From: Pseudoxanthomonas sp. F37
GTDB taxonomy: Bacteria; Pseudomonadota; Gammaproteobacteria; Xanthomonadales; Xanthomonadaceae
Direction of reading: 5' to 3'
Assembly: GCF_022965755.1 (NCBI RefSeq)
Contig: NZ_CP095187.1
Coordinates: 1 to 64,000 of the forward strand
Length of the DNA: 64,000 nt
A program made the translations under genes and the position numbers. The notes under the pieces were generated by a model that saw only the letters and a program-made list of their open reading frames with translations, did not search any database and was not told the origin of the DNA. The first letter of the stretch is position 1. Every line of letters starts with the position of its first letter. Below are positions 56,013 through 64,000 of the stretch, piece by piece.

Positions 56013-56515
56013 TCGGCGGAGGCATCGCGTTCCTTGCGGCGGACGAAGGTGATCTCGCCGGACGACTCCAGCACCGCCAGCGCGATGTCCCCCAGCGTGG
56101 CGTAGCCCGCCGAGCGCCGCGCGATGGCGAAGTCCTCCTCGCTCATCGACTGCCGCGCCAGCTCGTCGCGGAACAGATGGCCGTGATGCACCAGGATCAC
56201 CGGCCTGCCCTCCACCATCCTGTGGAAGCGCTGCGAGCGCGCGGACAGCTTGCCGACGGTCCAGTTGAGGGACAGCAGGGTCGCCGCCAGGATCAGCCCG
56301 CCGAGCAGCGAGGTGTCCTCGCCGATCAGGGAGTTCTGCACGGCGGTACCCAGCAGCACCACCACCAGCAGGTCGAACGGGGTGAACTGGCCCACCGTGC
56401 GCTTGCCGCTCAGCCGCACCATCACCAGCACCACGACATAGACGGCGGTCGCCCGCAGCACGAACTCCCACCACGGCATGCCCAGTTCGAACAGGCTGCG
56501 CACCACACTGTCCAT
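56006..56515 (-). CDS. DUF421 (YetF-like) membrane protein
   Basis: The 169-residue protein has three TM helices in the first 90 residues (RATAVYVVVLVMVRLSGKRT, TPFDLLVVVLLGTAVQNSLI, then a third), followed by the cytoplasmic DUF421 domain with VEGRPVILVHHGHLFRDELA (about 101-120) and SEEDFAIARRSAGYATLGDI. The RLSGKRTVGQFTPFDL block is the family's signature. Function is unknown, possibly spore-germination-like or stress-linked in other bacteria. It overlaps the convergent gene by 7 bp. Confidence 0.88.
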   Translation of the reverse strand: MDSVVRSLFELGMPWWEFVLRATAVYVVVLVMVRLSGKRTVGQFTPFDLLVVVLLGTAVQNSLIGEDTSLLGGLILAATLLSLNWTVGKLSARSQRFHRMVEGRPVILVHHGHLFRDELARQSMSEEDFAIARRSAGYATLGDIALAVLESSGEITFVRRKERDASADQ

Positions 56516-56533
56516 GTCATCCCCTCCTCTGCA

Positions 56534-56875
56534 TCAGGACTCGCCCGCCGGACGTTCCTCGCCCTCGGCGGTATAGGCGGGCGGGGAATAGAAGTTCACC
56601 GTCTTCAAGGGCGCGCGGCCCGTAGCGCGGATCTCGTGCCGCTCGCCGCGTTCGATCAGCAACAGGCTGCCGGGCCGCAGCGCGCGCCGCGCGCCTTCCA
56701 CAATGGCCATGCCGCGGCCGGATGCCACGAACAGCCACTGGTCCGCGCCCCGATGACGGTTGTCGGGCCCCCCTTCGCGTCCGCCGGGCGGAATGACCAT
56801 CTGCGCAGCCTGCACGCCATGGGCCTGGAAGAGCGGAAGGAAGCCGATGCCCATGCGCAGGTGCCTGGATTTCAT
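56534..56875 (-). CDS. Cupin-domain protein
   Basis: The 113-residue single cupin has QMVIPPGGREGGPDNRHRGA (about 25-44; G-x5-HxH-type motif 1, degenerate, with one His), then QWLFVASGRGMAIVEG, and PGSLLLIERGERHEIRATG (about 68-86, cupin motif 2 with G-x5-P-x-G/H). The first motif lacks the usual HxH pair, so metal binding is doubtful. It may be a small-molecule-binding or isomerase-type cupin. It lies 18 bp after the DUF421 gene start on the same strand. Confidence 0.8.
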   Translation of the reverse strand: MKSRHLRMGIGFLPLFQAHGVQAAQMVIPPGGREGGPDNRHRGADQWLFVASGRGMAIVEGARRALRPGSLLLIERGERHEIRATGRAPLKTVNFYSPPAYTAEGEERPAGES

Positions 56876-56934
56876 GTGCCTGCCTCGCGTTGCCGGGGGA
56901 CGTGCAGCATCCGCGCCCGCACGTGCAGGCCCCG

Positions 56935-57441
56935 TCAACGCGCGGCGGTACCCACGCTGTCCAGATGCGTCAGGTACAGCCGCAGGTCCAACTCCAGCCG
57001 GTGGTAGTCCGGCTCCATGTGCGCGCACAGGGCGTAGAACGCCTTGTTGTGTTCGGCTTCCTTCAGGTGCGCCAGTTCGTGCACCACGATCATCTTCAGG
57101 AACTCGGCCGGGGCGTCGCGGAACACGCTGGCGATGCGGATCTCGCGGCTGGCCTTCAGGCGGCCGCCGTGCACGCGCGAAATGGCGGTTTGCGTCCCCA
57201 GTGCGTGCTTCATCACCTGCAACGTGCTGTCGTAGGCCACCTTGCCCAGCGGCACCGCGCGGCGCAGGTACCGTTCCTTCAGCGCCTGCACGTAGTCGTA
57301 CAGCTGGCCGTCGTTGCGCACCGTGTGCGCTTGCGGGTATCTGTCGGCCAGCATCGTGCCAAGCCGGCCCTGTTCGATCAGCGCACGCACGCGGTCCTGC
57401 AGGTCCTGCGGGTAGCCGGCGAGGTAGGTGAGCGGTTCCAT
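56935..57441 (-). CDS. YgjP-like metallopeptidase (DUF45)
   Basis: The 168-residue protein has the zincin motif VVHELAHLKEAEHNKAFYAL (about 121-140): HExxH plus a downstream His, matching the YgjP/WLM/DUF45 family. The preceding DNA/ligand-interacting part is VHGGRLKASREIRIASVFRD. Members are putative metal-dependent proteases related to SprT; function is uncertain. The gene is divergent from the DUF2058 gene, their starts being 63 bp apart. Confidence 0.85.
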   Translation of the reverse strand: MEPLTYLAGYPQDLQDRVRALIEQGRLGTMLADRYPQAHTVRNDGQLYDYVQALKERYLRRAVPLGKVAYDSTLQVMKHALGTQTAISRVHGGRLKASREIRIASVFRDAPAEFLKMIVVHELAHLKEAEHNKAFYALCAHMEPDYHRLELDLRLYLTHLDSVGTAAR

Positions 57442-57504
57442 CGGGACGGGGAGGCAGCGGTGCGGGACGGGTATCATGCCGCCAAATCCCCAAGGAACCC
57501 CGCG

Positions 57505-58053
57505 ATGGCGAAGGGAAACCCGCTGCAGGAACAGCTGCTCAAGGCCGGGCTGGTGAAGAAGTCCAAGCTGGCCGAGGTGGCGCGCGAGCAGCACAAGGCC
57601 CGCCACGGCAAGGCGGCACCGGCGCCCAGCGAGATCCAGCGCGAAGCCGAGCGGGCGCGCGCGGAGAAGGTCGAGCGCGACCGTGCCCTGGAGGCCGGAC
57701 GCAGGGCGCAGGCCCGCGCGGCGGAACTGCATGCGCAGGCGCGCCAGATCATCCAGGACCGCAAGCTGCCGCGCGGCGGCGTGGTGGAGTACCGCTTCAC
57801 GGTCGATGGCGCCATCCGCACCCTGCTGGTGGACGACGATGCGAGGAAGAAGCTGTCCACCGGGGCGCTGGTCATCGCGCGCCTCGACGACCGCTACGAA
57901 CTGCTGCCGCGCGTGGCGGCCGAGAAGGTGCGCGAACGCGATGCCGCACTGATCGTGCTGGACCACGGCCAGCCGGATGGACACGAAGCGGCCACCTCCG
58001 AAGACGATGCGTACTACGCGCAGTTCAAGGTCCCCGACGACCTGATGTGGTGA
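57505..58053 (+). CDS. DUF2058 family protein
   Basis: The 182-residue protein begins MAKGNPLQEQLLKAGLVKK, the typical DUF2058 start. Its N-terminal half (about 20-90) is a highly charged coiled coil (REAERARAEKVERDRALEAG), followed by a beta-rich C-terminal domain with YRFTVDGAIRTLLVDDDARK. The family is widespread in gammaproteobacteria and suspected of nucleic-acid or ribosome association; no activity is established. AAGGAAC lies upstream of the ATG. Confidence 0.9.
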   Translation: MAKGNPLQEQLLKAGLVKKSKLAEVAREQHKARHGKAAPAPSEIQREAERARAEKVERDRALEAGRRAQARAAELHAQARQIIQDRKLPRGGVVEYRFTVDGAIRTLLVDDDARKKLSTGALVIARLDDRYELLPRVAAEKVRERDAALIVLDHGQPDGHEAATSEDDAYYAQFKVPDDLMW

Positions 58054-58147
58054 GGGCGGGCGCATCGCGGGGGCGCGGTGGCGACACCCCGCCGCGGGGG
58101 ACTTGACGACCCGTGTAGGGTGGAATGAGGCCACCGCGGAAACCGCC

Positions 58148-58867
58148 ATGCAGCAGCACGAACTCGACGCCCTCTTCGACCAGCAGGCCGCCGGCTACGA
58201 CGCACGCTGGGTGCGCATGGCGCCCATCCGGGACAGCCTGCTGTTCCTGATCGACACCGTGTTCGCCACCCTGCCGGACGATGCCCATGTGCTGTGCGTC
58301 GGCGCCGGCACCGGGGCCGAGATCGGCCACCTGGCCCGGCGCTTTCCGCGCTGGACCTTCCTCGCCCTGGATCCGTCCACGCAGATGATCGCCGCCTGCC
58401 GCGAGCGCGCCGTGCGCGAAGGCTTCGCCGACCGTTGCCGGTTCCATGCCGGCGTGGTGGAAACGCTGCCGGAGGAGGCCGCGTTCGACGGGGCCACCTG
58501 CCTGCTGGTCTCCCAGTTCCTGCTGGATCCGGACGTGCGCACCGCCTTCTTCGCCTCCATCGCGCACCGGCTCCGGGCTGGCGGCACGCTGGTGTGGGCC
58601 GACCTGGCCTGGGATACGGAGGCGTCCGACTATCCGGCGATGCTGCGGCTGTGGATGGAAACCATGTCCGGCGCCGGCCTGGACGCGGCCGCCCTCGAAC
58701 AGATCCGCGCCAACTACGCCCGCGATGTCGCCATCCTCCCGCCGGATCGCGTGGCCGCGCTGGCGGAAGCCGGCGGCTTCGCGCCCCCCTTGCGCTTCCA
58801 CCAGGCGGGGATGATCCACGGATGGTGCGCGAAGAAGAAGGGCTCGTCCGTATCGTCGCCAGCGTGA
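58148..58867 (+). CDS. SAM-dependent methyltransferase
   Basis: The 239-residue class I methyltransferase has motif I VLCVGAGTGAEIGHLAR (about 47-63), motif II FLALDPSTQMI (about 71-81) and a motif-IV-like ATCLLVSQFLLD (about 117-128). The ORF extends 15 codons upstream, but MQQHELDALFDQQAAGYD at 58148 fits the family's N-terminal 'DxxAxxYD' pattern. The substrate is unknown; the overall form resembles small-molecule methyltransferases. Confidence 0.87.
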   Translation: MQQHELDALFDQQAAGYDARWVRMAPIRDSLLFLIDTVFATLPDDAHVLCVGAGTGAEIGHLARRFPRWTFLALDPSTQMIAACRERAVREGFADRCRFHAGVVETLPEEAAFDGATCLLVSQFLLDPDVRTAFFASIAHRLRAGGTLVWADLAWDTEASDYPAMLRLWMETMSGAGLDAAALEQIRANYARDVAILPPDRVAALAEAGGFAPPLRFHQAGMIHGWCAKKKGSSVSSPA

Positions 58868-58912
58868 AGATCCACGCGATCCGGCACGCGGGCCTGCCCG
58901 GTGCCGCTCGCC

Positions 58913-60403
58913 CTAGCGCAATCGCCTGCCGGTGTCGCCGTACAGCTGGATTGTCGTCGCTTCGCCTTCGCCATCGAAACTGGCGCGCACGCCGGTATCG
59001 GCATGGATGAAGGCGCGGGGCGGGCCCTTGATGGGGCTGAGCCGATAGCGGTCGCCGTTGGGGAATACCAGCGTCAGTACACCGGCCTCGGTCACCACCT
59101 CCACCACCGGGCCATCCTCGAAGCCGTAACGGCCGGTGAGCGACTGCAGGACGGCGGCCGGCGGCGTCGCCGCCCTTTCCACCCGGGTGGGCCCGAAGCT
59201 CGGCCACCCGTAGGTATCCGACACGGCGGCGAAGAATTCCATCCCCAGGTCCATGCCGCTGTCGGCGTTGGTCATGAACACCGCCCCGTCGCCACTGCGC
59301 AGATTGAGCGTCATTCCGGCGCGGTAGCCGACCGTGCCGCCGTAGTGGGTCAGGAACACCTGCTCGCCATCGCCGATCAGACGGAAGCCATAGGCATGCT
59401 CTTCGAAAGGCCGGGCCAGCAGCTCGCGGATGCCCGCTTGGGCGAACACCGTGCTGGTGCCAAGCCAGCCCTTGCGCAACTCGATCAGCAAGGTGGCCAG
59501 ATCGGCGGGCGTGGCCCACAGGCCCGCCGCCGCCTGTTCGGGATGGGCGTGCCAGCCCCCGGGCACCGGCTGGCCATCGGCCCGGTGGCCGCGCGCGACA
59601 TGCTCGGTCCCTTCACCCGGCACCGGCTGGCTGAAATCGGCATGGCGCATGCCCACCGGCCCGGTCAGCCAGGTGCGCATCAACGACTCGAAGGGTCGCT
59701 CGAGGTGCTGCTGCAGGGCGATCTCGGCCACGGTGTAACCGGGACCGGAGTAGCGCAAGGTGGTGCCCGGCACCTCCAGCACTTCCGCCTTGCGTGCATT
59801 GGACGGCGGCAGGCCCTGCACGGTCTGCAGGTCGGTCGGCAGGACGGCGTGGCGTGGGTAGCCCTCGTACCCTCCGGGGGTGACGCCCGCGGTGTGGGCG
59901 AACAGGTGGCGCAGGGTCACCCGATGTCCGGCGTCCTGCCGACCGGCCGGCAGTTTCCACGGCGCCAGATACGTATCCACGTCGGCATCCAGATCGATCG
60001 CGCCCGCCTGCTGCATGCGCCATGCGGCCAGGACGGTGGCAGGCTTGGCCAGCGAGCCGGCCTGGAACAGACTGCGGCAGGTGGCGGACGCGCCCCCGGC
60101 CTGCTGCCGGCCCCACGCGGCGCTCCAGTCCAGCACGCCTGCACGGATCACCGCCACCGAGAACGCCGGCACGCGATGTGCGGCCATGCGCGACTGCACG
60201 GGTGCAGGCGCCGTCTCACCGCTGAACATCACGCGCGGCAGCAGGCCCTGGGCAACCCGGTCCCGCCGCGCCTGCGCGTCCGGCGCGGTAAAGCACGCCT
60301 CGGGTGAACCCGCTGCGGACTCGGCCGACGCCAGGGTGGGCATCGTCAGTACGCCGGGCACCAGGCCGGCCAGCACCCACGGGATGGTGCGGAAACGGGT
60401 CAT
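58913..60403 (-). CDS. Serine hydrolase (beta-lactamase family) with C-terminal extension
   Basis: The 496-residue exported protein has a signal peptide ending near LASA (about residue 29). SxxK is in AGSLAKPATVLAA (about 121-133), YxG in LRYSGPGYTVAEIA (about 217-230) and HxG in THYGGTVGYRAG (about 348-359). The final 100 residues (from about 395) form a separate beta-rich domain like that of ClbP/Pab87-type peptidases. A D-amino-acid esterase/peptidase role is plausible. ORF extension upstream to 60463 is less likely than the ATG at 60403. Confidence 0.87.
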   Translation of the reverse strand: MTRFRTIPWVLAGLVPGVLTMPTLASAESAAGSPEACFTAPDAQARRDRVAQGLLPRVMFSGETAPAPVQSRMAAHRVPAFSVAVIRAGVLDWSAAWGRQQAGGASATCRSLFQAGSLAKPATVLAAWRMQQAGAIDLDADVDTYLAPWKLPAGRQDAGHRVTLRHLFAHTAGVTPGGYEGYPRHAVLPTDLQTVQGLPPSNARKAEVLEVPGTTLRYSGPGYTVAEIALQQHLERPFESLMRTWLTGPVGMRHADFSQPVPGEGTEHVARGHRADGQPVPGGWHAHPEQAAAGLWATPADLATLLIELRKGWLGTSTVFAQAGIRELLARPFEEHAYGFRLIGDGEQVFLTHYGGTVGYRAGMTLNLRSGDGAVFMTNADSGMDLGMEFFAAVSDTYGWPSFGPTRVERAATPPAAVLQSLTGRYGFEDGPVVEVVTEAGVLTLVFPNGDRYRLSPIKGPPRAFIHADTGVRASFDGEGEATTIQLYGDTGRRLR

Positions 60404-60563
60404 GCGGACTCCGGCAAGGGACAGGACCGGGCCGAGGGTGCATGGATGCAGCGGCGCGGGCAATCGCAGCCGACGGAACAGGACCTGCGGGGGACGAAAC
60501 GCGGGCCAGGCCGACGAAGTCGCCCATCCGCAGCCGCCGGACGCGTCTTGCGCACCGCCGTCT

Positions 60564-60935
60564 TCAGCGCGTCATGAAGAATTCGATGGGGATCAGCTCC
60601 ACCGCCCAGCCCGCATCTTCGCCCAGGGTGGCGGCAGGATGCAGGGACGCAAGGCGCAGCGCCTGGTCATGGTCGTCCGCCTCGATGATGAACAGCCCGC
60701 CCACCACTTCCTTGGATTCGGTGTAGGGCCCGTCGCTGACCTGCGTCCTTCCGTTGCGGGGGCGCAGCGTGGCCCAGCCGGCCACGTCGCCCAGCGATGC
60801 GGACAACAGCACCTTGCCGGTGGCACGCATCTGCGCGTCCAGCGCGGGGCACTGGCTCACCAGGCGCTCGACATCGTCGCGCGCCATTGCCGCGAACTTG
60901 TCCGGGGCGAAGTAGGCAAGGCCGAGATATTTCAT
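60564..60935 (-). CDS. YciI/DGPF-family protein
   Basis: The 123-residue alpha/beta barrel protein has MKYLGLAYFAPDKF at the N-terminus and VSDGPYTESKEVVGGLFIIE (about 66-85, with the DGP[YF] signature) plus HDQALRLASLHPA. These small proteins are common near ECF sigma factors and are thought to be enzymes or ligand binders; no sigma factor is present here. The gene stands alone between the serine hydrolase and the Mrr-like gene. Confidence 0.9.
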   Translation of the reverse strand: MKYLGLAYFAPDKFAAMARDDVERLVSQCPALDAQMRATGKVLLSASLGDVAGWATLRPRNGRTQVSDGPYTESKEVVGGLFIIEADDHDQALRLASLHPAATLGEDAGWAVELIPIEFFMTR

Positions 60936-61044
60936 GCGCATTCCTCGAGGCTGGGGTCGTATGGACGACGAAGCCGGCAACTGCGGATCGACAGCCTTTT
61001 GTTCCGGTACCGTTCCCCACCGGCGCCTCCGGCCCCGGGCAGGC

Positions 61045-61848
61045 TCAGCGGGAGCCCCTGCACACCGGGAAGGCCGGACAACCCCAGAATCCCTCTCCCG
61101 TTCGCCTGTTGGTCCTTCGCACCATCACGGCACTGCACTCGGGACACTGCGGCGCGCGCGGCCCTGCAGTACCCCGATCGAAGCTGCGGGCCGTCTCCGG
61201 GGGCGCGGCGCCCGCCCGCTGCACCTCCCGGATCAGCCCCAGCAGCATCGCACCATCGATCAGCTCGATCGGTTTGCCGTCCGCGAATCGTGCCGCATCC
61301 GCGGTGAACCCGCCCAGCGCGGCGATACGCACGGCGTCCGCACCATGGTGAGCCAACAGGCCGTACATCTCGCGCACCACGTTGACCGGCACCTTCTCGC
61401 GCCGCCACTGCTTGCACTGCACCAGCGTGCGCTTGCCGTCGCGGTGCAGGACCAGGTCGATGCCGCCATCGGCGCCCCCCAGGCCGGTCTCCTCCACCGT
61501 GTAGCCACGACGGCGATAGGCCTCGCCCACCAGGCGCTCGAACTCGCGCCAGCCCAGCGCGGCCAGGCTGTCCAGCCCGCGGCGCGTGTCGAGCAGACGG
61601 CGCGCGCGCCGCGCGCCGAAGAAAGACACGCCGGCGGCGATCAGGCACAGGCCCAGGAACATCCATGCCAAGGGCATGAACGGATGCGTGGCCGCGCCGA
61701 AGGTCGTCGCGAACGCCCCACCGCTGCGCGCGAACAGCCAGGGAATGCCATGGGCGATGGCCAGGTAGCCCAGCACGCCCACCGCCAGCCCCACGGGCCA
61801 GGGCAGCGCGGCAAGATCGTCGAAGAAGTGCTTCCTACCACGTCCCAT
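61045..61848 (-). CDS. Membrane-anchored Mrr-like nuclease with zinc ribbon
   Basis: The 267-residue protein has two N-terminal TM helices (about 14-36 and 56-76), then an Mrr_cat restriction endonuclease-like domain (about 92-200) with EFERLVGEAYRRRGY, GGADGGIDLVLHRDGKRTLV and QCKQWRRE, giving the D...QxK core of the PD-(D/E)xK superfamily. The C-terminus has a topoisomerase-type zinc finger, CPECSAVMVRR...GCPAFPVC. Similar proteins are widespread; function may be restriction of foreign DNA or housekeeping DNA cleavage at the membrane. Confidence 0.88.
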   Translation of the reverse strand: MGRGRKHFFDDLAALPWPVGLAVGVLGYLAIAHGIPWLFARSGGAFATTFGAATHPFMPLAWMFLGLCLIAAGVSFFGARRARRLLDTRRGLDSLAALGWREFERLVGEAYRRRGYTVEETGLGGADGGIDLVLHRDGKRTLVQCKQWRREKVPVNVVREMYGLLAHHGADAVRIAALGGFTADAARFADGKPIELIDGAMLLGLIREVQRAGAAPPETARSFDRGTAGPRAPQCPECSAVMVRRTNRRTGEGFWGCPAFPVCRGSR

Positions 61849-61949
61849 GTGGCGTCCCCGGTTACCCCCGGGCGGACCTTAGCGCGATGCGCGGCTGCCC
61901 GCACGGTCGCTGCCGCGCCGTTCGTCGGGAGGGGGCGTCGAGACGAACG

Positions 61950-62804
61950 TCAGTGACCGTCAGACCCGGGAGGCACAGGCGTGGGCGATACGCCCAGGCG
62001 AACCAGGGCGGGCCCGGCTTTGGGCTCGCCCAGTGCCCGCGCCTTCTGCAACCATGCGATGGCGGTCGCGCGGTCGCCGGCATCGGCGTACATCAGGCCG
62101 GCGTTGTAGGCCCCGATGGCACTGCCCATGCCTGCGGCGCGTTCGAAGGAGGCGCGTGCGCGCTGCGGGCAGAGCATGAACACGTCATGGCCCACGCCTG
62201 CCCGGACGACGGCCGCGGCATTGCCTTCGCTGGCGAACCGGTCCTCGAAAGCCCCGGTCCACCCGGCCACCAGCGGCATCAGCACCTCCGCGCCACGCTC
62301 CACGGCATACGGACCGGTCTTCCAGACGGAAAACGCCTGATGCGTGGTGCGCGGCTCGCCGGCCGCGCTCAGCCAGAGGAACCCGTCGCTGCCATCCACG
62401 GGAACACCATCCAGTGCGTTCGACAGCCGCCGCGCCAGCGTATCCGCACCGCCATCGGGTCTGGCCGCGGTCCACGAACCGGCGAGATGGACCCGGCGAT
62501 CCGTCTCCGAGCGCTTCGCCCGGATCACGGCCGCCATCTCTTCGACGGTCACGATGCGATCTTCGGCGTCGTACATCCGCCAGGGACTGGTCTGCAGCGC
62601 GATGGTGAACGCGTCCGGAATATCGAACGCGGTGGTGGCCTGGTACAGGGCTTCCCCGCCCGAAATGCAGGTCCGGGACGTCGTCGGATCGCATTGCGGG
62701 ATGGACACCATCCCTTCAAGCCCGGTTGCCGTGTCGCAGGCCAGTCCCGCGCCCGGCGCCAGCAGTGCGACCAACGCCAGCACGCATCGCACGGTATGGC
62801 ACAT
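61950..62804 (-). CDS. Secreted hypothetical protein with Sel1-like end
   Basis: The 284-residue protein has a signal peptide (cut near GLA|C, about residue 22). Most of the mature part (about 23-215) is of unknown type, with four Cys in the first 25 mature residues (CDTATGL, QCDPTTSRTC) and HLAGSWTAARPDGG. The final 60 residues (ASFERAAGMGSAIGAYNAGL, ATAIAWLQKARALG) look like two Sel1/TPR-like repeats. It is the last of three consecutive minus-strand genes of unknown function. Confidence 0.65.
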   Translation of the reverse strand: MCHTVRCVLALVALLAPGAGLACDTATGLEGMVSIPQCDPTTSRTCISGGEALYQATTAFDIPDAFTIALQTSPWRMYDAEDRIVTVEEMAAVIRAKRSETDRRVHLAGSWTAARPDGGADTLARRLSNALDGVPVDGSDGFLWLSAAGEPRTTHQAFSVWKTGPYAVERGAEVLMPLVAGWTGAFEDRFASEGNAAAVVRAGVGHDVFMLCPQRARASFERAAGMGSAIGAYNAGLMYADAGDRATAIAWLQKARALGEPKAGPALVRLGVSPTPVPPGSDGH

Positions 62805-62896
62805 GCCCTGTCTCTCCCTTGTTCCCGGCGCCGACCATGGCCCGAGCCGGAGCGCTGCACGAGATGCCAGCGCGCGCCAGGCACTGTCGGACCGGA

Positions 62897-63241
62897 TCAG
62901 CGCCAGCTGGCCTTGCGCGAGGGCGGGGGCGGGGCGGGCGCGGGGTCGATGACGGGCACCAGCATGGACAGGCGCGCCCGGGCGAAATCGCCGCTGCCGT
63001 CGACATCCAGCTTGCCGGCGCTGTTGGCGTTGATGAGGCCGGTGTCGAGGAACACTTCCTCGCCGACCGCCACGCGGTGGCGCGTACTGCACAGCTTCGC
63101 CGGTACCTGCAGGACGCTGATGCCATCGCGCTGCCATTTGGTTTCCGGTGCCAGGCGCCGGACGATGGAACCGTCCACCCACACGTCCACCGAATCCGAT
63201 TGCACCGACCGGCACTTGCCGATCCCGACATCAAAGGTCAT
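62897..63241 (-). CDS. Hypothetical protein
   Basis: The 114-residue protein starts MTFDVGIGKCRSVQSDSV and ends in a Pro-rich tail (DPAPAPPPPSRKASWR). No signal peptide or known domain is visible; there are predicted beta strands (VDVWVDGSIVRRL, RVAVGEEVFLDTG). It starts 8 bp after the stop of the gene at 63250, so the two are likely co-transcribed. Codon usage matches the surrounding chromosome. Function unknown. Confidence 0.6.
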   Translation of the reverse strand: MTFDVGIGKCRSVQSDSVDVWVDGSIVRRLAPETKWQRDGISVLQVPAKLCSTRHRVAVGEEVFLDTGLINANSAGKLDVDGSGDFARARLSMLVPVIDPAPAPPPPSRKASWR

Positions 63242-63249
63242 GCACCCTC

Positions 63250-63528
63250 CTACAGGGCGGTATGCGTAAGCGTGAAAAGGAACCCGCGCGCTTCGAGCAG
63301 CGCGCGCATGCGCTGTTCGGCCGGTGCGCGATGGAACTCGCGGCCCGCCCACAGCCCGAAGCAGGGCCTGCCCGTGCTGTTGCCGTGGCCCGGCGGTCGT
63401 CGCGACACGGCGATGTCGAGCGACTCGCAGGCGGTGGCCCACATCACCCGCAGATCGCCCGGTCCGATGGATTGCCGGGACCCCAGATGGAGGATGAAGA
63501 CCTGGGTCTGATGGTTCGCCACACACAC
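63250..63528 (-). CDS. Hypothetical protein
   Basis: The 92-residue protein probably starts at a GTG (63528; another GTG is at 63522); the open frame reaches 63660 but lacks good upstream coding character. Third-codon positions are strongly GC-rich in this frame, which supports a real gene. Segments such as HQTQVFILHLGSRQSIGPGD and RPCFGLWAGREFH do not match a family I know. It is the first gene of the three-gene unknown cluster. Confidence 0.5.
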   Translation of the reverse strand: MCVANHQTQVFILHLGSRQSIGPGDLRVMWATACESLDIAVSRRPPGHGNSTGRPCFGLWAGREFHRAPAEQRMRALLEARGFLFTLTHTAL

Positions 63529-63693
63529 CTCGTCGGCACGCGCGAGCGCGCGGGATGGGCCGAGAGGAGATAGCCAGCAGCAGATGCGGCGAAAGGGACT
63601 GCCCGTCAGCAGTGACAGGTATACGCCGTTGGGGGGCTTATCGCAAACAACCTGGGGCACCGGGGCGTCGCTGCGTGCAGCGTGGGCGCGTGT

Positions 63694-64000
63694 TCAGCGT
63701 GCGCCCAGCCGCCACCCGAGCCCCGACCACCGGCCCGCGTGGCGCGCCAGCGCTTCGCGGATCACGGCCTCGCTGGCGGCCACGTGCAATGCACGACGTG
63801 CGCGGGTGATGCCGGTGTAGACCAGCTCGCGCGACAGCACGCGGTTGCCGCGTGCGGGCAGCAGCAGCCACACCGTGTCGAACTCCGAGCCCTGCGCCTT
63901 GTGCACGGTCATCGCGAAGGCGGATTCGTGCGCGGGCAGGGCCGCCGGATGGAACGCGCGCGGGTGGGCCGCATCGTCGCCGGGAAACCATGCCACCAGC
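63694..64000 (-). CDS. recD: Exodeoxyribonuclease V alpha subunit RecD, C-terminal fragment
   Basis: Only the last 102 codons are in the window. FAMTVHKAQGSEFDTVWLLL (residues about 28-47 of the fragment) is helicase motif V and VLSRELVYTGITRARRALHV (about 53-72) is motif VI with the Arg finger, the classic RecD/UvrD-like superfamily 1 end. RecD is the fast 5'-3' helicase of RecBCD. The rest of the gene continues beyond position 64000. Confidence 0.9.
   Translation of the reverse strand, partial: LVAWFPGDDAAHPRAFHPAALPAHESAFAMTVHKAQGSEFDTVWLLLPARGNRVLSRELVYTGITRARRALHVAASEAVIREALARHAGRWSGLGWRLGAR

Noticed and set aside
1-64000. tRNA and rRNA genes
   Set aside because: I looked for tRNA-like TTCRA arms with acceptor pairing and rRNA blocks and found none I could support by eye.

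Overview
The window is about 70% GC. Its gene content (UppP, a GlnA start, NrdA/NrdB, ZapE, PurU, FolE, RecD and many Xanthomonadaceae-type hypothetical proteins) and its intergenic repeats point to a chromosomal segment of a gammaproteobacterium of the family Xanthomonadaceae (Pseudoxanthomonas / Stenotrophomonas / Lysobacter relatives). That placement is inferred from protein character only. I see no rRNA, tRNA or CRISPR array. Both ends cut genes: glnA on the left and recD on the right, both on the minus strand.

Layout. 1-8260: glnA start with a sigma-54/NtrC control region, uppP, a META/DUF4377 lipoprotein, a GT-C-like membrane protein, a PEBP protein, a TPR-sulfotransferase-like protein, a YheT-type hydrolase and a PlsC-like acyltransferase. 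8360-14240: a hotdog thioesterase, a tightly overlapping minus-strand set (ParA-like ATPase, SixA, YceI, phospholipase D) and a divergent Ycf46-like AAA ATPase. 14580-19811: a plus-strand operon with one ABC ATPase, three different HlyD-type adaptors and one MacB/FtsX-type permease, joined by overlapping stops and starts. 19831-22052: a lower-GC islet of four hypothetical genes containing an integron attC-like site. 22234-36400: a PhzF/YczE pair divergent from a MocR regulator, MgtC, an AEC transporter, hydrolase-zapE-sirtuin, an EnvZ/OmpR-type two-component system divergent from a secreted Gly/Ser/Asn-rich protein, an EF-hand protein and a sterol desaturase-like protein. 36469-42440: hglS, then nrdA/nrdB. 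42452-64000: mixed housekeeping and hypothetical genes (thioesterase, two serine hydrolases, an Ntn amidohydrolase, purU, two M20 amidohydrolases, a TauE exporter, ychJ, folE, an isochorismatase-like hydrolase, a ferritin-like protein, a DUF2058 protein, a membrane-anchored Mrr nuclease and recD).

The most interesting part is the ribonucleotide reductase locus. nrdA is preceded by two NrdR-box-like sites 32 bp apart over a sigma-70-like promoter, then by a cobalamin riboswitch that begins at the predicted transcription start. A hairpin element built from GGARYGAG units lies inside the riboswitch aptamer. A larger version of the same element lies between nrdA and nrdB: matching 33-nt arms flank an antisense four-helix-bundle (23S rRNA IVP-type) gene, and the right arm is read in frame as 11 codons of nrdB. 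Four further hairpin-only copies occur in intergenic regions. I interpret this as a mobile element family, with a gene-bearing form and short gene-less forms, that has colonised nrdAB and its riboswitch.

Other repeats are REP-like paired palindromes (27994, 42452, 47428, 48911, 52800).
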